A DNA stretch of 64,000 nucleotides from Cloeon dipterum (taxonomy: Eukaryota > Arthropoda > Insecta > Ephemeroptera > Baetidae). The notes beneath the pieces were generated by a model, which ran no database searches, was not told the origin of the DNA, and saw nothing but the letters and a program-made list of their open reading frames with translations. Positions 1 to 10,157 of this stretch are shown here, one piece after another (the stretch's first letter is position 1; every line of letters begins with the position of its first letter). The position numbers were made by a program, and so were the translations under genes. The stretch spans positions 36,010,844-36,074,843 of the forward strand of contig NC_088787.1 in assembly GCF_949628265.1 (NCBI RefSeq), given 5' to 3'.

Positions 1-660
1 GAGCTGATTTTCTCACAAATTTTAAACGGCAGCCTGGGAATTGTGATGGGTTTCCTCCTTTTTAGTTAAAGGAAAAAAGGATTTGGCAGAAATTTTCTGT
101 AGTTTTTTTTTAAATAAATATTTTCATCGATTTCTTGTTGCGCATCCTTCTGGCTGAATATTTTGACAGATTTATTTTTGTTTCGTTTGTCACGTATATT
201 ATTTATCGTTGTGCGTTTGCGTTTTATTTTATGAATCTCTCGCTCTAGCGCCTCATCATCTGGCCTGTGTCTTTTGGCGGCTGTCGTTTTTTGCGTACAT
301 CACGCCGCTGCGACTGCTGAATGAATCTCGAGCGACTTGTTGATTTTTGAGGCGCAACAGATATTGAGGCGCCATCTCTTGTTTAATGCTTGAAATATTT
401 CCTGAAAAGAAATCAAATCAGCAGCACATTTGAAAAAAAAATAGAGGCCTCAGCCACCGACCGGAGAAAAAGGAAATCGAAAAAAGTTATTTTACAAGGG
501 CGTAAAATTATTTATCAAGAATGTGACGCGCGCAGCTTTATAACCTTTGTATTTTAAATAAATCTATTCTGGACACAAAGCAAATATTTAAAAATTAATA
601 TGCAGAGAGAAACGATGTAGGCTTCAAAGTCGAACTAAAAACCTAAGAGAACAGTTCAGT
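1..660. other. no gene seen
   Basis: AT-rich sequence with T- and A-runs. No ORF with coding character, promoter module or repeat shared with the rest of the window was seen. Confidence 0.5.
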
Positions 661-986
661 TTTTGAGTCTAAACCTTTTAATTATAAGATTTTTTCACCA
701 AAGCAACAGTTCCAAGATGTTAGAAATAAAATCCAGTTCGCCGCCAAAGTCACAATTCCAGCCTCCAACTTGTCCCGTTATTTTTCACTGTTTTGTATGC
801 TTCCGTGAAATTCTAACAGCAAAAATTCTGCCTCGCAAGTCGCCAGAGCTGTTCTCGCAATGTATGCAACCGGCTCGACAAAAGCGCTGGTCAAATTGCA
901 TAACAAGAGGAAATGTACGCCGCCTTTCATTTCGGATTGACTATCAAAATAAAAAGCTCTGTCTTCCGAGAAAATTGCCGCTAAAA

Positions 987-1075
987 ATCTTCTGTATTTG
1001 CGCTTGAACCTTGGTCGAGGTTGCCATTTAATAATAAAGTAATAAAATAAAATCCAGCAACCCGAACATAATAAT
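987..1075 (+). pseudogene. 3' end remnant of a microprotein array unit
   Basis: The segment running from TTCTGTATTTGCGCTTGAA through GAGGTTGCC to the AATAAAATCCAGCAACCCG tail closely matches the 3' UTR end of the first complete unit (about 2380-2465) and, less closely, later units. This suggests an older unit whose body (about 660-990) has diverged or been lost. The 114-codon open stretch at 663-1007 has no match in the other units and is not called. Confidence 0.5.
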
Positions 1076-1514
1076 CTTTTATAGACACCTTTACCCTAAA
1101 AAAAGACAAAAATCTAACTTAAAAATAAGGCTTGTAAGTGGAGAGGGAATCGTAAAAGATATTGACTATTTTTTGCGATAAAATGTTCTTGCACTTTTTT
1201 TGTTCTCAGTAACAATAATGTTGATTTGATGATCTTTATTTTTATTTGCATTTTGACACAAGTCGCGAAGTGAGCAAATTTTAGTCTGTTTAAAAATTTG
1301 TCTATGCTGAAAATCACCAATCTTTAAATTGATTTGAATTATCACGCAAATAAAAGGTCTCAGAAATATTATTTTCATGAATTAATTCCCCGCATGGCAA
1401 GAATAAAAAATAAAATAGTTTCCCTGTCGCGCGCTTATTTTATTTGGACGAAAAGGAGCAGGATAACGAAGAAAAACCCCACGAGTCCGAATTCTCCAGA
1501 ATCTCCAGACGAGA

Positions 1515-1560
1515 TTTGAATTCCTTGATTCCTGAGCATGTAAAAGGCGCTGCATCACCA
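1515..1560 (+). promoter_or_regulatory. promoter module of microprotein gene 1
   Basis: A TTTGAATTCCTTG box is followed by a TATA-like GTAAAAGG at about 1540 and then GGCGCTGCAT. The same order of box, TATA and leader recurs before each intact array unit. The distance to the ATG is about 110 bases, leaving room for a short leader. Confidence 0.5.
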
Positions 1561-1653
1561 TCCTGAGTTCATTGTCTTGACAAAAGCAGCCACTCAACCA
1601 CCGCACACACGGCGAAGACAAATCGATTTCCACAAAATCTAACTAAGAACAAT

Positions 1654-2223
1654 ATGTCGTTCGTGGAATTCGTGTAAGTAAATTTCCCTTGGATTTAGTC
1701 ACTTAATTTAAAGTAAGGAAACATGATACATTATAAAAAAACTCAATATTTTCTTTCAGGACTTTTTTCATAATCATCATAGCGATCGTCATGATCTTCA
1801 AAGGACTCGTCGAACTTTGGACCTGCTGGTCCGTGTGGAAGGAAGACCAGCGCCAACGAGGACCTGATCGTCCCGGAGACAAAATTGTAGATAGTAAGTA
1901 ATACGTTTAGAGTGTAATTTTCAAATTTCTTTGGAGATTTTTGTAAGGATGAACTCATTGTCTGGGTTTATCTGAAAATGTAGTTGTACAAAAATCTTGT
2001 AAGAATTCTGTTGGTATTCCAACTATTCAGCAGGAGAAATTTTTTTAGGAATTATGAGAATTGAGCAAGAAATGTTTTTCATTTGTACATTTTCCTAAAT
2101 TTCCAATGCTTTATATTTCCTTAGCGTTTTAATTGGCTTAAAATTCTTATGCCTTTTTAATTTTTAGGCGCTCCTCTTCACGTCGAAAACGCCCTTTATT
2201 TTAGTGAGTTTCCAGAGGATTGA
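1654..2223 (+). CDS. microprotein gene 1, 69 aa single-pass membrane protein
   Basis: Three coding exons are inferred: 1654-1673, 1760-1893 and 2168-2223. Donors are GTAAGTAAAT and GTAAGTAATA, acceptors TTTCTTTCAG and TTTTTAG, and all phases agree. The product begins MSFVEFV and has a hydrophobic stretch at residues 7-26 (FFIIIIAIVMIFKG core). A tryptophan-containing segment and a charged tail rich in D, R, P and G follow. It looks like a signal-anchor or single-pass membrane microprotein and no known family was recognised. It is the first complete unit of a tandem array and the only one whose coding sequence clearly enters a third exon. Reading into intron 2 would instead stop three codons later, so a shorter isoform is possible. 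Confidence 0.6.
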
Positions 2224-2799
2224 TTGGATGATGGCTCATCTTCTTAAACGTATACTTTGACGAAAACCCTGTTTCTCTCAGGATTCCTGAGAATTGGCCT
2301 TCGTCCACAGAGGCTTTTGAACAATTCAGTGCCAACGCGATGATTTTAAGCGTTTCTTTATTTATTCGCACAAAATCTTGTCCTTCTGTATTTGTGCTTG
2401 AATATACACGCCTTGCTCGAGGTTGCCATTTTTAATAATATAATAATAAAATCCAGCAACCCGATAATGATACTCTTTTAGTGCAACTTACCTTGATAAA
2501 ATGACCAAAAACAATTTTTTAATGTAATTTAAAGTGGAAGAATCTTTAAAAAAGCTGTAAATCAGACCTCTACTATTTTTTTTTAAATTTAAGACAACGA
2601 TAAAATTTACGAAATTTATAGATGAGCCCATCGGGCGCACCGGGCAACACCCCGGTGGGCCACGACACTCGATTAATTCAGTTACTACAAATTACACGTC
2701 TTGTTGTACGCCCCGCGATCAGGGTTCACAATCAGACAGGTTGAAAATGTCAGCGTACAGTTTTTTTTTTGTTTTTTCGCGGGTTTATTTGAAGTATAG

Positions 2800-3115
2800 C
2801 TACTTAGGGGTGGAGGGTGAGCACCCCTAAACCCTTCAGCTGGTCAGGGAAGGTCGAGACGAGTCTAACGGTGGGTAGTTTTTACAATTCTGTTGCTTAG
2901 AACCCGAGATTTTGAGTTTGAAAAATTCGAAAAAGTCAAGAAATAATAGAAATTTTTGTGTTTTGCCAACACTTCAAACTCCAAATTCTCGGGTTCTAAC
3001 CAACAGAATTGCAAAAACTTTCCACCGTTAGGCTCATCTCAACCTTCCGCAACCATTTAAAGTTCATAGGGCGTGGTTACCCTCATCCCCTTTCAACCCC
3101 ATTGCTACAATTTTG
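2800..3115. repeat. foldback (long inverted repeat) element, copy 1
   Basis: An imperfect inverted repeat. The left arm contains ACGGTGGGTAGTTTTTACAA and, further in, AGAACCCGAGATTTTGAG. The right arm carries their complements (CAAATTCTCGGGTTCTAAC, then TTGCAAAAACTTTCCACCG). Arms are roughly 100-150 bases. No coding capacity. This is consistent with a MITE-like foldback element. Confidence 0.7.
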
Positions 3116-3174
3116 CTAAAAAGCGACCACTGTTCCGGGCGCCGCGCTCACTGTTGCATCTTTAAAGGTGTATG

Positions 3175-3480
3175 GCAACTTAGGGGTGGAGATCAAACAA
3201 CCCTACACCCTTTAGCTACTTAAAGAAGGTTAGGACGAGTTCAACGATAGGTAATTTTTACAATTCTGATGCTTAGAACCCGAGATATAGAGGTGTGAAA
3301 AACTCCAAAACGCGAAAAAATTAAGTAATTTTTTCCAATTTTGTAATTTTTGCACTTCAAAATCTCAGGTTCTAACCATCGTAATTGCAAAAACTACCCA
3401 CCGTTAGACTCATCTTGGCCTTCCCTAACCATTTTAAGTGTTTAGGGGGTGAATAATCACATCCCCTTTCAACCCCATTG
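3175..3480. repeat. foldback element, copy 2 (tandem to copy 1)
   Basis: Same layout as copy 1, about 375 bases downstream in the same order. CTTAGGGGTGGAG starts the left arm, ACCCGAGATATAGAG is near the centre, and CAAAAACTACCCACCGTTAG lies in the right arm. A diverged fragment (AAAACCCGAGATTTGAAGG) occurs near 17950, so the family is dispersed. Confidence 0.7.
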
Positions 3481-3739
3481 CTACAAATCCGATGAAAAAG
3501 TTTTTGGACATGCATATTTTACAGAAATACTTTTTGCTTATAGTGTCTTCTAATGAGTCTGTTAATTTATAAATTAATTCAAATAACTATATACAAAAAT
3601 ATAGGTAAAAAATTCCAATTATTTTCCTGAATTGGCCTTGTTCCCCCAAATAGCAAGAATAGTATCATTTTATTTGGATGAAAAAAAAGAGAAGCAGAAA
3701 GAAGCTCGAAGAAAAATCCCACGAGTCCGAATTCTCCAG

Positions 3740-3800
3740 GTGAGGTTTGAATTCCTTCTTTCCTCTTTCCTCTGACTGAGCATTATAAAAGGCGCTGCAT
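3740..3800 (+). promoter_or_regulatory. promoter module of microprotein gene 2
   Basis: GTTTGAATTCCTT precedes a canonical TATAAAA at 3784-3790, followed by GGCGCTGCATTACCAGCCTGAGTT, the same leader as gene 1. The ATG lies about 120 bases downstream of the TATA box. Confidence 0.55.
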
Positions 3801-3910
3801 TACCAGCCTGAGTTAATTATATTGTGTTGGCGGTGCATGGCAAACTATCACACACGACAAAGACAGGATTGATTGTCAGGAAATCTATCGCATATCCTAT
3901 AAGAACAATT

Positions 3911-4199
3911 ATGTTCTACTACTACTTGTTCGTGGCATGCATGTAAGTTGGATTTCCCTTACTTTTTAATCACCGATTTAAAAAAAAGGATACACCCATT
4001 ACAAAAAATCTCATTGATATGTTTCAGTATTGTCCTCGGGGCTATAATGGTATACGAACTCTTGAATTGGGTCGTCTTTATTACACGCTGGAGAGAGAGC
4101 ATGAACAATGCCCGACTCCCACCAGGAATTGACCTTGACCGTCTTGACGTAGACCCCAGAGATCCAGGCGGAGATACGAATACGAATGATTGTAATTAA
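3911..4199 (+). CDS. microprotein gene 2, 67 aa single-pass membrane protein
   Basis: Two coding exons, 3911-3942 and 4028-4199, join in phase across a GTAAGTTGG donor and a TGTTTCAG acceptor. The product starts MFYYYLFVACIIVLGAIMVY, a hydrophobic segment of about 25 residues. A WVVF patch, a basic WRES segment and an acidic DLDRLDVDPRDPGGD tail follow. Gene organisation matches the neighbours: a very short first exon ending inside the hydrophobic segment and a second exon with the rest. The product family is unknown. The acidic tail differs from the basic tails of genes 5 and 6, so the C-terminal half is the variable part of the family. Confidence 0.6.
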
Positions 4200-5166
4200 G
4201 TGATGTTAAGATTGTAATTTTCAAATTTCTTTCAAGATTTTTTACTTCAATCTGAGGCTAAATGAATTTTAACTTCAAAATTAAATTTTTAGTATTCTAT
4301 ACGGCAGGAGTAATTAGGACTCTGTTGATTGCATTATTTAAAATATGTCAACCGCATGGGAAATTTTTATAAGGAATTCTATGAATTTTTTTCTCAGCAA
4401 GAAAGCAAGAAATGTTTGTCATAAATGTTTTCTAAATTTCAGAACGTCTTGGTTGGCAGAAATTCCTCTGCCTTTTGGCTGATTAGACCTGCCTCCTTCC
4501 ACCACAATAGAAAATTGACTTTTAAAAAACTTCAAGAGAGGATTTGTTGGCGCTCTTTTTAAACTCCGACGAAAACCCAGTTTCTCTCTCTCACTCTCAG
4601 AGATTCTGAGATGTTGTCGCGCTAAACACAACAATTTTACACATTTACTTCTTCTTACGCACGCCAATACCTCGTTTAAAATCTGCTCTTGCTGTATTTT
4701 TGCTTGAATTTACACTCGCCTAGGTCTATATGTAGCCAAATGAATAAAAATAGTATAATCCAACGAACGCATATCGTATTTTATAGCAATTACCCTTATA
4801 AAAATTGACAAGAATAGCTTTACAAAATACAAACTTCAAATGTGAGGGAATTGTAAGAAAGTTGTAAATAATTATGTAAAAATGTGAAGTAATTTTTTTC
4901 ATCTCCGCGTAGAGAAAATCGACGCAAAAATAAGAATAGAAACAAGAGCCTCATCAAAATTGAAAATAATTCCATGAAAAATCGCTTCTAAAAAAGCATC
5001 GTCTTCGAAAGATCACTTTTATTAATTTCTAGAGGTTAACTATGGTAATGCTCAGTCAAAATTGATAAATAATCCAGAACAAATATCAAATTTTCTTGAT
5101 TAAAACTCATTCTCATTATAAATTGATGATAAATATTCTGTGCTGGAATTATGCGATTCTGTTCCA

Positions 5167-5280
5167 TTTCTTCGAGAATGTTTCCTTTAGATGAAATGGA
5201 AAAGGTATTCTAATAATTTTCCTTGTCAACGTTTGAATTCCTCGAGCGTTTGGAATCACTCTCCCACTCTCCTACAAAAG
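5167..5280 (+). promoter_or_regulatory. promoter module of microprotein gene 3, with HSE-like palindrome
   Basis: TTTCTTCGAGAATGTTTCC (5167-5185) reads TTC-nn-GAA-nn-TTT, close to a heat-shock element. It is followed by the box GAATTCCTCGAGCGTTTGG (about 5234-5252) and a TATA-like CTACAAAAG near 5272. The order matches genes 5-7. Heat-shock-factor control is inference only. Confidence 0.5.
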
Positions 5281-5359
5281 AATCTATCCACATCCCAGAA
5301 AGTACATTTATGCACTTGCGAGTTTACTGCGTGGAAGAGAAGCAGAGCCGCTCATAACA

Positions 5360-5656
5360 ATGTTCAACTCACTTACGGACTATTTTTACTTGTTCCTTTT
5401 GAGCCTGTAAGTAAATTTCTAATTTCATTTAGTCACTTATAAATAAAGGGACACTAACCATATCAAAAATTCATTCAGGTTTGTGGTGGTCATTAACATC
5501 GCAGCATGCCTCCATTATTGTTACTGCGGCGATGATAGGCCGCGAATAATATTAAACTGCAACCGCGCGCGTCGGAGATCCAGTCAACAGATGATGATGA
5601 AGATGATGATGCTGCTGATGATCATGATGATTAGATCTCAATTTCGCGCACGATAA
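5360..5656 (+). CDS. microprotein gene 3, 74 aa membrane protein with methionine-rich tail
   Basis: Exons 5360-5406 and 5479-5656 join in phase (GTAAGTAAATTTC donor, TCATTCAG acceptor). The product begins MFNSLTDYFYLFLLSL and its hydrophobic segment continues into exon 2 (FVVVINIAACL). A cysteine-bearing stretch (HYCYCG), an arginine cluster (RARRRSS) and a run of Met with Leu, Ile and Lys, encoded by an (ATG)n/(GAT)n trinucleotide tract at about 5590-5632, follow. The Met-rich tail is not found in other units and probably arose by microsatellite expansion into the reading frame. Function unknown. Confidence 0.55.
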
Positions 5657-6047
5657 TATTGCTGGATAAATTTGGTAAGTGATGAGACCTTTTTAGTTTC
5701 CCCATTTTGAGGCTAACATAATTTCTGCCCTTGTTTAGGGATATAAAAATATTTTAAACATGTATGGGAGTGATATTTAGCATTATTCCCACTCTTATTC
5801 TGCTCATTGTCAGTCAAAATCGACAAATAATTCAGAGCCAACCTCAAATTTACAATCCTTTTCTGATTCAAAATTATCAGTCTCGTAATTAATTTTCTGT
5901 GCTTGAATTTATTTAGGTCCTTTACGTTATGCTATTCCATTCCTTCGAGAGTCTTTTACCTGGAAGAAATTCTAATCATTTTAATTGGAATCTCTCTAAG
6001 CTACACATCCCAGAAGTTATTCCGTAGACGAAGAGTCGCCCAACAAA

Positions 6048-6308
6048 ATTTCCAGCTCAATAGAGACATTCATTCCGGACCATTTCTACTTGTTCCTTTT
6101 GAGCATGTAAGTAAATTTCCAATTTCATTTTATCACTTTTTCGAAATAAAGACCATTATTTCAACAATCCCATTATTGTTGCAGGTTTGTGTTCATTGCG
6201 GTATACATTATAATTCAAGCAATCCTCCATTGTTGCTGCCGACGTCGCTTGACCGAGCAAAATATTAAACTGAAACCCCGTGAGGGAGTTCGTGTCATTG
6301 GAGTATGA
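6048..6308 (+). pseudogene. microprotein gene 4, start codon lost or displaced
   Basis: This unit aligns with gene 3, but at the position of the gene 3 ATG (near 6048) it has ATT. The donor (GAGCAT|GTAAGTAAATTTCC, exon end 6106) and the acceptor before 6185 are kept. Splicing joins AT|G and creates a new ATG at the junction. From there a 42-codon frame runs to TGA at 6306-6308, with a hydrophobic start (MFVFIAVYIIIQAIL), a CCCRRR motif and a basic tail. It may be a decayed copy, or a shortened gene that starts at the splice junction. The 3' UTR exon follows at 6567. Confidence 0.5.
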
Positions 6309-7317
6309 TTAATCCACAATTGTACGCACAATAATAATTGTAAGTGTTGTTTTTCCTTCTTTTAATCGACGCAATTCGTTTAGAACATTTTTAACTTATT
6401 ATTTCAGGCTAAATTAATTTCTGACAAAATTCTTAAATATTTTAAATATATGAATAGGAGTAAGAACGCGCTGACTTTTCAAAATATGTCGGTAGTTCAG
6501 ACAGATTTCTTTCCACAGGAACAATTCAGAGAAATTATTGTCATTTGTACGATTTTCTCATTTCAGAAGCACCTTCGCCGAATATTTTCTGAACGTCTGA
6601 TAAAATTCCTCTGCGACGTTCCTTCCAGCAACAATATAGGAAAGCCACGACGATTATAGTATTTAACACCATAGAAACCTTCAAAAGGATTCGACGAGCG
6701 CGGCTCCTATATCCACCTTTTTTTAAGCTTTGACGAAAATCCCAGAGAAGTTGCGTTTGTCTATAGATTTTATTATGATTCTGTTAGAACGCAATGATTT
6801 TAAGCATTTTCTTCACTATACACACAAAATATATTATATTAATTTATTGTATTTTACCCGATATATTTCGCATGAATACTTTTCTTGATTGCCTAATAAT
6901 ATGACCTCAATAAAAACTCAATTTAATGCAATTCACATTCGTGTTTAGTCTTTCGATATATCACAAGAAATTTTCACTGCTTGAGGGAAACTGAAATACT
7001 TTTTAGGAGATATCTTATACAAGACTTAATTTCAGTGTTGAATATATCCCGCGTTAAAAAATGCAGTACAGTAGAAAAGTGATTTTTTTTATTTTTTATT
7101 TTTACCAGTTTCTTGCAGGTATCTCAATTTTTAATAATTTTCTTATCATTTTTGCTGATAACCTACATAGATTTGAAAATTTGTCAGAAAGAGTCTTCTT
7201 CAACACATCGCTTTCAAAAAATTGTATTTATCTCAAAAATAAAAGAAAATCTGATTAAATATAATAGAATCTATTCGCTGGAATATATTAACTTCTTGTT
7301 GCATCCCGTTCGATTCC

Positions 7318-7409
7318 TTCTAGAATTTAGATGAAAGAGAAGGAATTCTTTTAATTTTATTTGCCACCGTTTGAATTCCTCGAGCGTTTGGAATCTTTCT
7401 GCTATAAAA
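7318..7409 (+). promoter_or_regulatory. promoter module of microprotein gene 5
   Basis: TTCTAGAA (7318-7325) is followed by GAATTCCTCGAGCGTTTGG (about 7372-7390) and TATAAAA at 7403-7409, then AGAAGCTGCC and TTGAGTTCATTGCGTGGAC. The spacing is nearly the same before genes 6 and 7. Confidence 0.65.
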
Positions 7410-7480
7410 GAAGCTGCCTCCCAGCACTGTAAACACTTCACTTGAGTTCATTGCGTGGACGAAGAAGTAGCCGCTCAACA

Positions 7481-7714
7481 ATGCATCTCTTGTTCATCAT
7501 GCTTTGCTTGTAAGTAAATTTCCAAATTCATGTAATCACGCTTTTTTTAAAAAAAAAAAAGGACACCAAATCACCATTTAAAAACTCCCATTATTGTTGC
7601 AGGGTGCTATTCCACGTGGCAAGCATCGTCATTCTACTAATCTACCATTATTTCCGCTACGCTAGGAGGCGCGTAAACTACCAACCCGTGCGCTTTATAA
7701 ACCACCAGCATTGA
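7481..7714 (+). CDS. microprotein gene 5, 46 aa single-pass membrane protein
   Basis: Exons 7481-7509 and 7603-7714 join in phase (GTAAGTAAATTTCC donor, ATTGTTGCAG acceptor) and end at TGA. Residues 1-27 (MHLLFIMLCLVLFHVASIVI and on) form one hydrophobic segment. A tyrosine/arginine-rich tail (YFRYARRRVNYQPVRF) follows, so a signal-anchor protein with a basic short tail is likely. After the stop, TTTTGTAAGTAG is a donor for an intron in the 3' UTR, which holds a long hairpin, and a UTR exon starts at 8111. The polyadenylation signal is AATAAA at about 8415. Gene 6 is the closest relative, with an identical C-terminal 20 residues. Confidence 0.65.
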
Positions 7715-7919
7715 TAATTCTGGATAAATTTTGTAAGTAGTGCTGATTTTCCTTTTTTATTTTATTTCGTGGCTAATATAATTTAAAATCTTTTTTTTTT
7801 GGATTTATAATTATTTTTAATATGCATAGAAGTAATATGAAAATGCGCAGTTAGCTATTAAAAATATGCTGTCGGAAATTTTATTTGGAATTCTATCAAT
7901 TTGTGTCCATAGAGAGAAT

Positions 7920-8060
7920 TAAGGAGAGTAAAGGTAGGAGATGCCAGGGTCACCAAAAGAGGGGAAGGGGTGGGGGTGAACGTCGCTTGTTCGCTGGTTG
8001 TTCACCCCCACCCCTTCCCCTCTTTTGGTGACCCTGGCATCTCCTACCTTTACTCTCCTT
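7920..8060. mobile_element. 141-bp foldback MITE with perfect 61-bp arms, inside a 3' UTR intron
   Basis: Arms 7921-7981 and 8000-8060 are perfect reverse complements of 61 bases around an 18-base loop. The element is flanked by a nine-base direct repeat, AGAGAGAAT, at 7911-7919 and 8061-8069. Gene 7 carries only one copy of the flanking sequence (AGAGAGAACG) and no insert, so it is the empty site. Long terminal arms with a nine-base duplication fit Mutator-like MITEs. Transcribed, it would fold into a very stable hairpin. Confidence 0.85.
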
Positions 8061-8874
8061 AGAGAGAATGCAAAGAAATGTTTCTTATTCGTACAATTTT
8101 CTCATTTCAGAAGCAACTTCGCCGAGTATTTCCGGAACGTCTGATAAAATTCCTCTTCCGTGTTTTGCCTATTTAGACGTTCATCCCTCCAACGCCATAG
8201 AAAGCTTCATAAGGATTCGACGAGCGGCTCATTTTCAACCGATTCTTTTAAGCTTTGACGAAAATCCTGATTCTGTCAGGATATCATAAAGAAGTTGCGT
8301 TCGATTTTACTACGATTCTGTGCCAACGCAATGATTTCAAGCATTTTTCTTCATTTTACATTCTTTGATGAATTTTTTGCATGTATATACATTTAAGATG
8401 AGGTTGCCTTTGAACAATAAAATCCAGTGACCTGAATAAAAAACGCTTCTCCTTTCGATAATATCACAAGACATTTTCGCAGCTTGAGGGGAACAGAAAT
8501 ATTATTTAATAAGAGACCCAAGACTTCATTTCAGGGCTGGAAAAAACGCGTAATTAAAAACAAATGCAGTAAAACGTGTTTTTACAATTTTTGCCAGTTT
8601 CTTGCACCTAAATTTTCAATTATTTGCTCATGACCTCGACTTCAAAATTTGTCAGGAATATTATTTTGGAGAAATCGAGGCAGCAAATGGCAATTTAAAA
8701 GAAAAAATCCTCACAGTAGAGGAAATATCGACCATTCCGACCGCAAATGTAAGATTTTCCCGGAAGAAAAATGCGAAAAAATTAATTTCTTGCTCAAGGA
8801 TTAAAAAATGATCATTCCCATTCTAAATATAATGGAATTTATTATTAAATTCTTGTCGGATGCCGTTTCATTCC

Positions 8875-8974
8875 TTCTAGAATTTTATTTTTAGATAAAA
8901 AGGAAGAAATTCTTCTATTTTTTTTTTGCCACCGTTTGAATTCCTCGAGCGTTTGGAATGACTCTGCTGTAAAA
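8875..8974 (+). promoter_or_regulatory. promoter module of microprotein gene 6
   Basis: TTCTAGAA at 8875-8882 and a GGAAGAAATTCTTC near-palindrome are followed by GAATTCCTCGAGCGTTTGG (about 8937-8955) and TATA-like TGTAAAA at 8968-8974. Very close to the gene 7 promoter. Confidence 0.6.
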
Positions 8975-9046
8975 GAAGCTACCCTCCCAGCACTGCAAAC
9001 ACTTCACTTGAGTTCATTGCGTGGACGAAGAAGTAGCCGCTCAACA

Positions 9047-9274
9047 ATGCCTATCTTGTTCCTCATGTCTTGCTTGTAAGTAAATTTCCAAATTCATTTA
9101 ATCACGCTTTTTCAAAAATAGGACACAAATTCAACATTTAAAAACTCCCATTATTTTTGCAGGGTGTTATTCCATGTGGGAAGCATCGTCATTATACTAA
9201 TGTACCATTGGTCCCGCTACGCTAGGAGGCGCGTAAACTACCAACCCGTGCGCTTTATAAACCACCAGCATTGA
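9047..9274 (+). CDS. microprotein gene 6, 46 aa single-pass membrane protein
   Basis: Exons 9047-9075 and 9163-9274 join in phase. The product is collinear with gene 5, with changes mostly in the first 30 residues (MPILFLMSCLVLFHVGSIVI start). The tail from RYARRRVNYQ to the stop is identical, nucleotides included, which points to recent duplication or gene conversion. A 3' UTR intron (donor TTTTGTAAGTAG) and a UTR exon from 9558 are kept. The intron holds a shortened version of the gene 5 hairpin. Confidence 0.65.
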
Positions 9275-9474
9275 TAATTCTGGATAAATTTTGTAAGTAG
9301 TGCTGATTTTAATTTTTTATTTTTTTTTTGTGGCTTACATAATTTAAAATCTTTTTTGGGATTTACAATTATTTTTAATATGCATAGAAGTAATATGAAA
9401 ATGCGCAGTTGACTATTACAAATATGTCGGTAATTTTATTTGGAATTCTATCAATTTGTGTCCATAGAGAGAAT

Positions 9475-9507
9475 TAAGGAGAGTAAAGGTACCTTTATAC
9501 TCTCCTT
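9475..9507. mobile_element. 33-bp remnant of the same foldback MITE
   Basis: TAAGGAGAGTAAAGGTA is followed directly by CCTTTATACTCTCCTT, flanked by the same AGAGAGAAT repeat (9466-9474 and 9508-9516) at the homologous position. The outer 16-17 bases of each arm remain and the middle is gone. Confidence 0.8.
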
Positions 9508-9988
9508 AGAGAGAATGCAAAGAAATGTTTCTCATTCGTACAATTTTCTCATTTCAGAAGCATCTTCGCCGAGTATTTTCGGAATGTCTGATAAAATTCC
9601 TCTGCCGTTTTACCTATTTAGACGTTCATCCCTTCAACGCAATAGAAAGCTTCTACAGGATTCGACGAGCGGCTCATTTTCAACCGATTCTTTTAAGCTT
9701 TGACGAAAATCCTGATTCTGTCAGGACACCATAAAGAAGTCGCGTTTGATTTTACTACGATTCTGTGCCAACGCAATGATTTCAAGCATTTTTTTTTCAT
9801 TTTGCATTCTTTGATGAATTTTTAGCATGTATATACATTTAAGATGAGGTTGTCTTTGAACAATAAAATCCAGTGACCTGAATAAAAAACGCTTCTCCTT
9901 TCGATAATATTACAAGACATTTTCACAGCTTAATTTCACAACATAATGGAATTTATTATTAACTTCTTGTTGAATCCGGTTTCATTCC

Positions 9989-10087
9989 TTCTAGAATTTT
10001 ATTTTTAGATAAAAAGGAAGAAATTCTTCTAATTTTAATTGCCACCGTTTGAATTCCTCGAGCGTTTGGAATGACTCTGCTATAAAA
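9989..10087 (+). promoter_or_regulatory. promoter module of microprotein gene 7
   Basis: TTCTAGAA (9989-9996), GGAAGAAATTCTTC, GAATTCCTCGAGCGTTTGG (about 10050-10068) and TATAAAA (10081-10087) occur in the shared order and spacing. Confidence 0.65.
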
Positions 10088-10157
10088 GAAGCTACACATC
10101 CCAGCACACTGCCTACACTTGAGTTTATTGCGTGGACGAAGAAGTAGTCGCTCAACA

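Noticed and set aside
663..1007. 114-codon open frame on the + strand
   Set aside because: Starts at a non-ATG codon, has no similarity to the array products, and its end lies in the 3' UTR-like remnant.
7921..8060. Possible CRISPR-like or bacterial terminator hairpin
   Set aside because: A single palindrome in a eukaryotic intron with a target duplication; no repeat-spacer array exists in the window.
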